From positions 31,280,645 to 31,344,644 of the forward strand of contig LS997565.1 in the NCBI GenBank assembly GCA_000469685.2: a stretch of DNA of 64,000 nt, given 5' to 3'. The stretch is from Haemonchus contortus. Taxonomy: Eukaryota > Nematoda > Chromadorea > Rhabditida > Trichostrongylidae. Positions 22,401 through 32,640 of this stretch are shown here, piece by piece. Both the position numbers and the translations under genes were made by a program. A model generated the notes under the pieces. It did not search any database. It was given only the letters and a program-made list of their open reading frames with translations, and was not told the origin of the DNA. The first letter of the stretch is position 1; every line of letters begins with the position of its first letter.

Positions 22401-24170
22401 GCTTACCCACCATTAGCTTATTCAGGCTCTACCGTAAGGCTTGGTTGACTCCGTGTGGCTAGCTACACTATCTAAGAGTGGACGGAGGGTTTTGAACCTG
22501 AAGCAGTCCCAAACTTTCCCAATACCTACCAGTCTGTCGAATGCAGGCTCTGGCTATATACAGGCCCACGTGCAGGATACCAATCGCACCCGCAAACTAT
22601 CCCCACCTGATGTGTTGATACACCTGCGATATTGAGAAGGTATACTCACATTAGAAAAAGGGAGTCCACTCTTCAAATCCGCCGTTGCTGGACAAAGTGA
22701 AGCGATATTTATTCGATGATTTACTCCCAATCCTATCCCTGTAGCTGTTGCATAACGTTGAAGCTCATGATCAGTATTCTCGAACATTCTTGAAACGAAA
22801 ATTTTTGAGGTAGAAAGAATAAGTTTTTGAAGGATTTTTCGCATAGCTATCAAAATGAGAAAAAGATTGGCTAGGAAAGTTTCGATCACCGTCTGAATTC
22901 TCGGTATTTCAATATCATCGTGCAACTTTTCTCGCTGGACAATTATGTGTGATACTGTAGGGTTGAAGACCATGAATGAAGGTTTGTGTAGCTACAAAAA
23001 TTTTGTTCTCAGTTGTATAAAATGATAATTTACATATTTATTGTTAGGTGAAAGCAAAATTCGCAAGTTCAGTGAAATATGATTTTCGCCTTTGAAAGTT
23101 TTAAAATGTGTAAGTGGCTACTAGTTTGTGACGGTTTTGGTAATGACCACAGTGGGAATGTTACATCAACTACGCGAAGATGGACGCAATTTCGCTTCGA
23201 TTTTTTCAGGTAAATCTCCCAGCGCAATGCTAACTCAATGTATTCCGTTTTCAGGCCTATTTGATAACCGACTGTCGCTTAAGGATCTGCTATGGACAAC
23301 GAGCAATGAAAATTTGGCCTGGGCTAGTTGGAAGCAAACTGCTACATAAATTTATGGTGACACTCCAGAACCGTAGTAAGAGGAGCTCCAGGAAAGTAGA
23401 TACAATGCTAACTCCTAGACTTGCTGGTCCTATTCGTTATGCTTATCATCTCGCTCCACGCTTCCAGATGAGTTCATTGTAAGCATCCGCTTACCATTCA
23501 AACTTTTCGGGCGAAATCTTACAAAGCCCGCTATCGGTATACAACCAGTCGGGAAAACCCGGGTAAGAGGTGAGCGCGGCGCCCACCGGTTCTGCCCTTA
23601 TATATCGAGAAATAGTTGATCTAGGTTAGACGATCCGTGATCATAGCAAGTTATATAAAGCAACTAGTGAGGATTAATTGGAACAACCGCTGCTCCGCTT
23701 TGTTCAACATGATTTCAGAGATCATCTTTGAAGCGTCCATTCACTCTGTATCGACAACAATATTCACATAAATTTTCATTGCTTTATAGTTCATTTTGCT
23801 CTATTTGATCCAGATTTCACCTAGGAATTCACATCATGAATTCCGTAGGTTAGTAACACTGTGAGCCAAGTGTTTTTTCCGATGTAATTGGTGGAAGTGA
23901 GTTCAAAAGCACCAGGCAAGCTACTTAAAGCGAACCCAGAAGTTGGACAAAGGGAGAAATGAACTGCAAAAAGTGCAGGATTGGGTTCAAAAGCAGGCGA
24001 GACAAGACTGTTTTTCACCGCAGTGGACTCGTACCTACTGCACCTTGTGCGTTTGCAAGACGCTCAGCTTTTCTCCTCATTGATGAGCCAATGGCTACCT
24101 CCACCTACTTTCATCCACATAGAATCATCATGCACATGCCTTCACATGATTCTCGAAACAGATTAGGCAA
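22401..24170. other. No gene recognised; 139-codon minus ORF unassigned
   Basis: A minus-strand open frame at 22,554-22,973 has a hydrophobic N-terminal third but no family resemblance that I can name and no clear splice partners. The remainder is unassigned upstream sequence of ground-like gene 3. Confidence 0.35.
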
Positions 24171-24174
24171 CAGA

Positions 24175-24190
24175 ATATTTCAGGATTCAG
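24175..24190 (+). promoter_or_regulatory. Probable trans-splice acceptor of ground-like gene 3
   Basis: AATATTTCAG ends at 24,183, leaving a 7-base leader before the ATG at 24,191. It has the same arrangement as the two upstream family members. Confidence 0.6.
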
Positions 24191-27100
24191 ATGCGTTACT
24201 TAATAATCGCCTCAGTCATGCTCCCACTTTCATCATCCCTTTTTTTCCCAATGATGGGCGGAGGTGGAGGCGGTTGTTGCTGCCAGCAGCAACAGCCATG
24301 GCTAGTTCTATTTCACTTTGATATTTCGCTCCATCTGACTACCGGAGGCCATCCACACTAACCATAGTTTACTTCAGCTGCTGTTGCCAGCCTCAACCCA
24401 TGTGCTGTCCTCCGCCACCACCGCCACCATGGTAGGCTCCTAATCCCTTGTTTTGACTACACATTTTTGAGAGGCATCTCAATCACAGCTTGTTTCAGTT
24501 GCTGTTGCCAACCACAACCCATGTGCTGTCCTCCACCTCCACCACCACCATGGTAGGCCGTTGATGACTTGCTCTGAAGGAGCTTTCTGAAAGCACATTA
24601 ACTGCAGCTTGTTTCAGTTGTTGCTGCCAACCACAACCAATGTGTTGTCAACAAGCCACACCATGGTTTGTTTCCAACCAATTGTTTTACCTTTTTGTAC
24701 AGTGTACTGTAAACAGTGGTAATTAAATAATTTCTCTCATGGCTTATTTTTCAGTTGCTGCGGCTGTGGAGGAGGATGTGGCGGCGGTTTCGGAAGGTTA
24801 GTTATTTTTGGTTCCTGCTCTTCAATAACGTTTTTGACTGAAGATTGTAAAATGTGTGATCAAGCGCTAGGTCGCTGCACGGGAATCTGCGCTATGGTAT
24901 AGATAAAACTAGGGCTCCAGCGCTGGAGAATCTAGCTGCTTCTACGAGAGCCGTACTTGAGTAATTCAATCAGTCATAGGTACCTGATAGTCGCCACAAT
25001 GATACGGCCCATGACATCTTGTAGGACAGTAATATTACCAGAATCACCTTATAACCTGTCTTTCCGTTGAATACCAATTACTCGAGCGGTTGCCAGTAAC
25101 CTTTCGGTTCGCTCTCCCCAGCGTGATCCAGAAGACTCTCTCCGCTCTAGAAGTGTGATTTATCACTTCCGTTTCGATAGGGGCTTTCATGATGGAGTCT
25201 GGCCAACACATGGCAGAGCTCGTTTGATGAGGGAACTCCGAACTGGGCATTTTTTATACTTAGCATATCGTAGAGCATCTCGCGTTGCGCATTCTACAGC
25301 TCATTGCACGGCGCTGACTTCACGCTCATAATACCTGCGTAATGTCTACGTTTTTGAGACGTAAGCAGGGCAGTCATGGTGTCATGGTTGAGAAGATATA
25401 AACTTAAGGTCTTCTCCTTTTTCGTTGCTCCCTTGTTGTTCCTGGTTGTCAAAATACCGTGCATTTTCTTCAGCTGACCTCCGGAACTAGGTCGTTCATG
25501 ATGTTGATTTCTCGACCGGGGTTCATGTTGCTAGAGCAATCATCAGGTAATTAGCTCGCATCATTCTCGTTGCTATCCGCACTATCTACGGTAGAATGAG
25601 AGTCAGGTACCAGTTGGTTTACCGTGACAAACGTCTTCGCCAGACCCAGTCGCAAACTGGTTTTATGGCTTGTCTGATTCGACCAGATTTTTTTTCCGCT
25701 TGCTCGATGTTTGATGCCATAAGCATGAGTCGTCTACAACTTGATGTAACTGTCGGCCATCGACTTTCACCCTCATGTCTTCCAGTCCCCAAGAGATATC
25801 ACGCTTCGCTGAGCTTTACTGAGTAATATGGGCGAGGTGGGATCGTCCTGTTGGATCTTTCTCTTCACCTTGTCCTCCTTATAGAATGGTGATGTAGTGG
25901 TTGTGGAGTTGCTGTAGAGCTCAGCTTACATTGAATAGAGACGGGTGGCATTGTACTTTGTACCTGGATTCCTTTGCTTTACACAATGATCATCCACCGT
26001 AAACTTGAATGACATCCGTACATTGGCGACGTGAAGACGCCGATATTTCTCGAAAACAGGAGTACCCTTATCGCCCAGGGCTTCAATTACCATTTCTATC
26101 TCGATTGTATCGATGGCCTCATACAAATCGATGGAAAATAAGTTTGAGTGGTCGGTGAAAATATAGTTGGGGAGGCCACCCATCCGAAGGTCAGTATATC
26201 AAGAAATGACGTCAATGAAACGCGTTATGTCGTGTAATATCACGGACATGCCAGTTCTTAAATGAGGGCTTTCGTAGGGAAGGAGCACCGCGGTGAGCAA
26301 GTTTTCTTTATTTTTTTCTTTAATATTTTTTGCATGAGGTAATCATCCCAGCCACCCAGGTGCTCCTACCCTACCTAGGCTTATTTAGGAAACTAAACTT
26401 TCTTAGCTGAAACCGCATAAAAGAGCACAGGTGGTCGGTTCCCATTATCCTCTACGCATCCGATACAGTGCTAATATAACAAGGACTAACACATTAAACT
26501 GAGTTCATTTCTTGATATACTGACCTTCGGATGGGTGCCCTCCCCCCCCCCCCCCCCTCCCCTCCCCACATCTCCAACTATATTTTCACCGAATGGTCTT
26601 CCCAGTCTGAGCGTCCCCGGTCAGTTTTGCTGCTCGTCTCTTTTTCAAATTTTGTTGTACCAAGTCTCTTTCTATGCCTGTCTCTGTTGATTCCTCGGAA
26701 GTTTGGATATTAATCGGTGATTGCCTTCAGTTTGCGCGATTTCGCACTAGCGTATCAGCTCAAGAGTATTCTCAAGGGTAGATAGGGAAGCATTCTTTGT
26801 GACTTACAAAAATTCCATTTTCTTAGCTCTATCGTAGTGTTCACAGTGAAGTTATGTGACGAACCAGTTGCACTCCTCATCGACGTTGTCGATAACACAA
26901 TCTCCCCAATAACCTCACAGCTCGCTTTACATGCCTTGAGTCAAAAACACCCCCCCTTCCCCCTTTAGAGACCACTGAAGCTGAGTGGGGTTGAACACCC
27001 CACTCAGCTTTAGTTGTCTCTAGAGCGCTTACAGATCAGTTTTTTTTTTCTCAAGAAAGTATCCCGCTCACTCTAAGTTCTTCTCGGAGATTGTTGGAGG

Positions 27101-30100
27101 AAAAAATTTTCTGTGATTTCTTTCCTTGAATTTCAAATTGTCCTATTGCGTTATCGGAAATAGGACAGTTGTCACGAAACTGTAAAGAAAGCAAGACGCT
27201 TACTAAGAAGCTAATTAAAGGAGTTAATGAGTTTGAAGTGATGTCAATTTTTGAGTTGAAGGAAGAAGCGTGAAATCAGTCATGTTCGAGAAGAAGTAGA
27301 GAAAACGGTGGGCGTCAATGGTGATCGCAGTCAATGCAACAGTGTTGAGATCAGCGAGCTGATACGGAAGGTACTCAATTTTTGAATTTTTTTCCTAGGT
27401 GCAAGAAGACACATCAGTGGTTATCGGGATGGTGATGTGGCTCTATAATCTCGTATTGCTGTACGTAATGCACTCGCGCTTCTGACTGTATGCCACAAAC
27501 TTCGACAACACTTAAAAGTACTTGAAGAGGTTGGGTCAAGTTTGGGTGGGTGGGGAATAGAGTGACATAAGATTAAAATCACAATTAATGATCAGCGATA
27601 CCTCAAAAAGGGGAAGAGGAGGCAAAGTGCTGAGGGTAAAACGTTCTGCTTCTGCATCTGAAAAGCCCAAACGCGAAAGAAAATTGAGAAAAAATGAGGA
27701 ATGGGTCGAAATTCTACCTCTACTCACGATCAGCCCAACAACGAGGATTAGTCACCCTTACTTCAACAGCGCTTAACCACTTTCGTCCAAAGTCTTGGAA
27801 CGGTTGCTAACAATGTTTTACCTTTTTTGAGAACCCCTTTCTACTTGAGAGCAAGCTTTGCCCACCGTACATTGAACTAGCTAGGCTTAAACGTGCCTTC
27901 CACACATGGGACTATGCCTATTCCAGCAATTTACGTCTGGTTTCCAGGCTTTGATGAAAATGGGTTGTGGATTAGGTAGGGAATGGACACACTCCCTGGA
28001 TGCTCCGGTCGTCCCTAATGAGCTTGTTCTTCTGATTTGTCGACCCTCCCTGGAGTTTTGCTCGTTATTTCCCAGTGTGTGGACTTTTAAAAAACCAAAA
28101 TATGAAGTTCTTCTTCACCAGCTCATCATTCAGTCACCGTAACCCCGTTGAATGAATGAAGTGAATGTTCCGCCACCCCGTGGACAGCTCTTCTTTAAGA
28201 GCACAGCTCACGATAGAAACTTTTTTTGAGATTCCCTTATAGGGTGAATTTTAAGTCCCCTCGTATACCATATCTGGCTCTATCAGGTCTGGAACGATAG
28301 GGCGTCATAAAGGCTCAAAGACTCTAACCTTTGTATCTTCGGAAGAGTTCCACCGGCATTGTAGAGGCTACACCGATCTAACGGGAACCCATTCAGGAAT
28401 TTCAAACACCTTGTCATGACCAGCAGCGACAGTAAAAGGCAGATCTGTACAGTTGTTGCTTGATGTAGTCAGATCTTTGCACAATTGCAATAACCGAAAT
28501 CTCGTCCGAATACCCCTTCCATGTTAGTTCCGTCATGGTGATCTTGTCCAAATTCCACTTTCCCTACTTTTAAGGAGCCTTACTTTTCTCGAAATAAGCG
28601 AATTTTCTCGCTTTCTTCACTTCCAACGAACTATTCCTAACATATACTTCCGCTTTATTGACTAAAAGGGGTGACTCGAGTTTATCGTGAACTGTGCCTC
28701 TAGGATCACATATGCTCTGATTATATTGCCCTGTGTCCAATCCATTCCAAACGTGAAACGATCCCTCCATGTGCTCATCCAAGTATTGTCGATATTCTGA
28801 CAGAAAAGCAGAAGCTTATATATGTATTATGTATATATGTGCTTATATATGTATATATATACTATATACATGTATTATATATATATCCAGTTGGGCTCAA
28901 ATTAGTGGCCGATCAAAGTCCCGTCCACCTCACTGCAGACCCCTGCCCTTATAGAATTTCATCACTTCTTTTAGCTGCCCCTAATGATTTTCTCCGTATT
29001 CTAGAACATGTTCAAACAAAACTATGCATTTTTGATCTTAGATCGGCCCATCTTAGTGCAAGCACCGCCCACTGGAGAAATTCGACCACATCCTTTAGGG
29101 TGCGCTTCGTATGCGCGTCCATTGAAACCAAGTCACGCCGCAGCCGTCTGTTCACGATATTTGACGGACGTCGCGGCTGTTCGTGAGTGGGATACACGAT
29201 TTGCGTTTGGTCCACGGCAATTAGCTGAAAGTGAAGATAACACAAACTGTGCGGACCATTCGCTCCACTGCCACTTGGTGGCATTGTGATGGCATCTCGA
29301 AACCTCAGTGGGCTGGCTGCTCCGCGTACCAAGTGATCGGAGTAACCTAGTTCTGATGGGCGCGCAGAACGGGCGTGTCGTTTACCCGTTCCTTCAATTG
29401 CCTCCAACCATTCTTTTTCCATGCTCTAGAAAATCTTTGAACCACAACATGAATCGTCAATCATGGCCTCGCCCACCTTACTTCAGACCCCGTCCACTCA
29501 GGGATCTGGCCACATTTCTTCCACAGCCTCTCACCACCTACTTTCCACGTTATGGAATGTTGTTGAGCAGAGTTATGAAGTCTTTCAAAAAGGGCCTAAC
29601 ATTCGAATGCAATCCTCACCCATTGTGGGCGGAGCTTCGACATAATTCCAGCACGCATAAGGCCTTGCTCACTTCATTAATTTTTCTAGCCTACACGCTT
29701 TCGTTGAATCGAGTCATTATCTTATCTGGTAAGTACCGTACACTGCGAGAACGCTGCTCCCACTCTTCTTACTTGCCTTAAGGATTTTGATTTTGATGGA
29801 TATGCTCAGGAAAAAGTAATAGCACGCATGATTGAAAGAGAGCTATGAGCAGCAAGAAAACGTGCACGATGTTTGCATTCTGCTTTTCGATTTAGCAAAA
29901 CTTTCTTCTCACCCGCCCCTTTGTTTATCAGCGTTTTTTTCTCCCATCGCATACTTCCGTATCTCAGCACATGAACAGCACGGAGCTGCCAGCAGTGAAA
30001 ACGGCCATCTACCAAGATCTCGTCGCTCTCTATCCTGACCAGTCGTTCACTGTGCTGTGCGTGGATGGAGCAGTCAGCTATCAGGCCGACTCTGACAGGT

Positions 30101-30248
30101 ACGATTCCTCAAACGACTTGACCTCAACTCTTCAGTATGCTTTCTGACTACAAAATGGTTCCACTGTGCATTAATCAAGTTTTTTTTTTCTTCTAGGTAC
30201 TGCGTCGAAGGTACCATGGACCACAACTGTTATGTGTTTATGATATGA
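24191..30248 (+). CDS. Ground-like domain secreted protein 3 (Cys/Gln/Pro-rich), 8 exons
   Basis: Exons: 24191-24300, 24378-24431, 24499-24552, 24618-24665, 24755-24796, 27262-27370, 29968-30098, 30197-30248, giving 199 aa. The signal peptide MRYLIIASVMLPLSSS precedes FFPMMGGGGGCCC. Exons 2-4 are tandem duplicates encoding CCQPQPMCC plus proline runs. Exon 6 begins at RKKRE and carries CNSVEISELIRK. Exon 7 gives FTVLCVDG and exon 8 gives YCVEG..NCYVFMI and a stop. Alignment to genes 1 and 2 keeps the exon 6/7 boundary at the same residue and the 15-residue spacing between domain cysteines 2 and 3. Intron 1 uses GC instead of GT as donor (24,301). Introns 5 and 6 are swollen to ~2.5 kb by repeats. 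An alternative exon 7 acceptor at 29,931 would add 12 residues. Confidence 0.78.
25926..26183 (-). pseudogene. RTE-type reverse transcriptase fragment in intron 5 of ground-like gene 3
   Basis: The 85-codon open frame reads SIDLYEAIDTIEIEMVIEAL and ends near KYNATRL. This corresponds to the palm region of RTE-clade reverse transcriptases, where an F-DLKKAFDTVE-type motif precedes a helix and a gap. The first catalytic Asp block is recognisable but altered, and the YADD block is absent. It probably belongs to the same family as the endonuclease relic near 22 kb but is a separate insertion. Confidence 0.6.
26150..26605. repeat. Inverted repeat with ~70 bp arms and C16 tract
   Basis: The left arm (about 26,150-26,215) includes CACCCATCCGAAGGTCAG and TATATCAAGAAATGA. 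Its reverse complement lies at about 26,505-26,600, interrupted by a run of 16 cytosines at 26,542-26,557 that is absent from the left arm. The ~290 bp loop carries no gene. The left arm overlaps the RTE fragment, so the repeat duplicates retrotransposon sequence in inverted orientation. Confidence 0.7.
26967..27021. repeat. Short intronic hairpin
   Basis: Arms of 24 bases (AGAGACCACTGAAGCTGAGT and its partner, two mismatches) enclose a 7-base loop. It lies inside intron 5 of ground-like gene 3. The geometry resembles a microRNA precursor, but there is no conservation evidence. Confidence 0.65.
28199..28700. mobile_element. TTAA-flanked MITE, copy A (in intron 6 of ground-like gene 3)
   Basis: Starts GAGCACAGCTCACGATAG after TTAA (28,195-28,198) and ends TATCGTGAACTGTGCCTC, where the second TTAA has mutated to TAGG. 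The interior matches copy B at 35,579-35,940 along most of its length, for example the shared stretch CATTGTAGAGGCT. No coding capacity. Confidence 0.75.
28815..28886. repeat. TA-rich microsatellite
   Basis: Imperfect TATATATG/TATA repeats in intron 6 of ground-like gene 3. Confidence 0.9.
28887..29960. other. Intron 6 interior, unassigned
   Basis: Holds overlapping open frames of up to 157 codons on both strands (29,012-29,781) with no recognisable family. The elevated GC of this patch compared with its surroundings suggests an inserted element. I could not name it and no terminal repeats were found. Confidence 0.35.
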
Positions 30249-30268
30249 ATAATTATTTATCCGGTCGT

Positions 30269-30290
30269 AATAAATTATCAGAGGAATAAA
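30269..30290 (+). promoter_or_regulatory. Polyadenylation signals of ground-like gene 3
   Basis: Two AATAAA hexamers (30,269-30,274 and 30,285-30,290) lie 21 and 37 bases after the stop codon, the spacing expected for a short nematode 3' UTR. Confidence 0.7.
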
Positions 30291-30689
30291 TGCAGTTCAA
30301 TGATTATGTAATATTATAGTTGTCATTGTGGAAATTGATTGAGGGTGGAGTTGATTTTTTATCATTCGGGAAAACCACTGTTTCCACTCTGTGACAGCAG
30401 GGGTAAAAGAATAAAAAGAATAAAGTCGTGTGGCATTGATCGGTCCCGGCTCAGAAATGCTCCCCATCATTCCTCATTTCCACTCAGAATGGTAGTGGTG
30501 TATGTATAATGCCGTGAAGCCCACGAGTTCCATCCATGCATGGGCTTACCACGCCGCATGCGCATTGTTCGACGCGCAGTAAATTTTCCACCACGTTGCG
30601 CGCCGTTCGCATGGATTGTACGTGGCATTGTTCGCCGCGTGGAGTCTGCACTCAATATCTCGCCACTCTTCACCGGGTATGGGTACATG

Positions 30690-30907
30690 CGTGCGTCTGA
30701 GGTTGCGCGCGGCGAAGTGCGTGGCGATTCGAATGACTCTGGCGTCTAGTATCAGGGCACAAACACGAAGTAGAGTGGTTTAGTAAAGTCAGATGATCCT
30801 TCTGATTTACTCTACTCCAAATTTTGACCACAATGACAGGTATTGAAACCGTTCAAATCGCCACGAACTTCGCCGCGCAATTTACCGCGCGCATCCTCTG
30901 ACGCACG
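30690..30907. mobile_element. Palindromic GC-rich MITE, copy B
   Basis: Begins TGCGTCTGAGGTTGCGCGCGG and ends CCGCGCGCATCCTCTGACGCA, so the whole 218 bp element folds on itself. The centre holds AGTCAGATGATCCTTCTGATT. It matches copy A at 10,059. GC-rich arm-like sequence (GCGCGCCG, CGCCGCG) also occurs just upstream at 30,545-30,690, suggesting a nested or larger element. Confidence 0.7.
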
Positions 30908-31527
30908 TAAGTTCCGTCCCCCCTCTTCACCATGTCAAAACAACGCTCGATCGTCTCTTTAGTTCGCGCATAGGCATCGTCGCAATCGTCGTGGTCCACC
31001 AACCTCGTCCAAAAGGGGGACTTCGGATCGCATGCACCAGGACTAGACAGGAAGAGAAGAGGTTCCAGGGTGCGAGTAGGATGGGGGATGGGACGTGAGC
31101 TGTGAGGCACGCTACCCACCTCGAGGATTAGAGAGCGGGAGTTATTACCCTACTGGAGTCAACGCTTGTAGGTACGCGCGGGGTACTGTGGGTAAGCTGG
31201 AACACGCTGCATGCAGGAGTGCTCGGGAGACGCGATTGCACGACGAGGTGCCGCTCTCATGCATCCTAGTTAGTGGCAGTCCGCGAGGCCGCCTGGTTGA
31301 GACCCGGGCGACCGAGGTCGTACATCAGGGACTACACTCCTGCCCGCGGACTCTATTGCTAGTTGTAATCGTCGCAGTTCCATCATTTGCAGGGCCATCG
31401 TTGTTTGTAGGTGTGCTGGTTGCCGCAGGAGGTTCTTGGCCAGAGCCATCCTCGCGGCATTGCGTTCATTTACTTTCTCCCATTTTAGATTTGGTTTGAC
31501 AGTCACTATCTTCTGTCGACAAACAAC

Positions 31528-32640
31528 ATGTCAACAATCAGTGCGTGCAAAACCAAGCTAGCGAAGTCCCATACGGCGTTAGAGGAATTTAAAGGTAAGA
31601 TACCGCAGGATTCACGCATGAGTGAGTTGCTTTGCTTGCCGACTAGCGCCAGCTTCTTGACCGTCGTCAAGAAACGCTCAAGGCACACTTGTCGAATCCG
31701 CGCTGCGCTAAATGCCGTAAGAGAGAAACAGCAAGCCTTCATAGCCGCAATAAGTAGTTCAAATAATCCGGTAGTAGATAATAAAATTTAGCTAGATTAC
31801 ATGCAATATTCTAACTCAGAGGATGCGATGGACACTGCACAGAGTTCAATCCAGACCCTTCAGACCAACTTGGAGGAGGCTGCTACGCGGCACGAAACTC
31901 TTTGGACGAGGCTAGTAAACATCCGACAGGATGACGACGCAAGACCCCCGCAGGAGACACCGGAGGAAGGGTTGTCTCGAGGTCTGCATCGTGGGATGAC
32001 CGTCGTCGAGGTTCAGATCACGGCTTACTCCCCAGCAAGGCGTTACAGTCGTTCACTCAACTGGGTTGTTTTCCGTTCTTCAAGCATAGACCACCATTAC
32101 TATAGCCCCGTAAAGGACACGCAAGCAGGTCTGCATGCAGCTTTCCCATACCCCGATGCCTACCGACAACAGGCAAAGGACTCAGACGAGGGGCTAGAGC
32201 AACACATGCAGAGTCTTCATCTACGTAACACCAAGCGTTCTACAGCTTCAACAGCTCTAATGCTAGTTGACGCAAAAGCATACAGCCGCAAAAATGGAGC
32301 ACTTGAGAAAGTTGTTTTACCCTGAGACTCAGGAGCTTAAAACAGCTTTATTACTATTAGTACTGAGCACCATCTAAATCTACTCATAGGTGATGAAAAC
32401 GAAACAACAAAACAACAACAAAACAAAGATCACACGACCTATCAATCTCCAAGAATATTTGAACGAGTTCATCAAAGGGCTCAGTTGCGTATTCCTCTCA
32501 ACATGGATGCATCGTATCCGGTATTGTCGGGCATACTCAAGGGAATCGACAACTATTGGAACGTTCTGTTACAGAAACCCGGTCCGCAGGTCGGTCCTGT
32601 AAGTACATCACATGTCCTTACGGGCTACTGATGTAGGTGC
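31528..32640 (+). pseudogene. BEL/Pao LTR-retrotransposon fragment (gag plus end of protease)
   Basis: Two consecutive open frames (31,528-31,788 and 31,801-32,322) have the helical, charged composition of a Pao-type capsid/gag N-terminus. A later stretch near 32,505-32,625, in another frame, holds ILKGIDNYWNVL and PVSTSHVLTG. This resembles the end of the protease-linked domain of Pao polyproteins, where a LIG.D.YW motif precedes a G..TGLG-type end. Reverse transcriptase, integrase and both LTRs are missing. The joint between gag and protease looks like a deletion of more than 1 kb. Family assignment rests on remembered motif patterns. Confidence 0.55.

Noticed and set aside
22554..22973. 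139-codon minus frame as a membrane-protein exon
   Set aside because: Only one hydrophobic stretch, no conserved motif, no convincing splice sites.
27371..27486. Possible exon reading VQEDTSVVIG right after exon 6 of gene 3
   Set aside because: It would need a 29-base intron, and the frame lacks the domain cysteine; the 29,968 exon fits much better.
29968..30248. A separate fourth ground-like gene starting near MNSTEL
   Set aside because: The MNS string resembles the domain's CNS start but is coincidental. The exon aligns with the second half of the domain, enters in phase 0 at the conserved intron position, and the preceding exon at 27,262 supplies the real CNS motif.
31270..31506. 78-codon helical, charged minus frame next to the BEL/Pao fragment
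   Set aside because: Composition is coding-like, but there is no recognisable family or splice context, and neighbouring minus frames are shadows of the gag frames.
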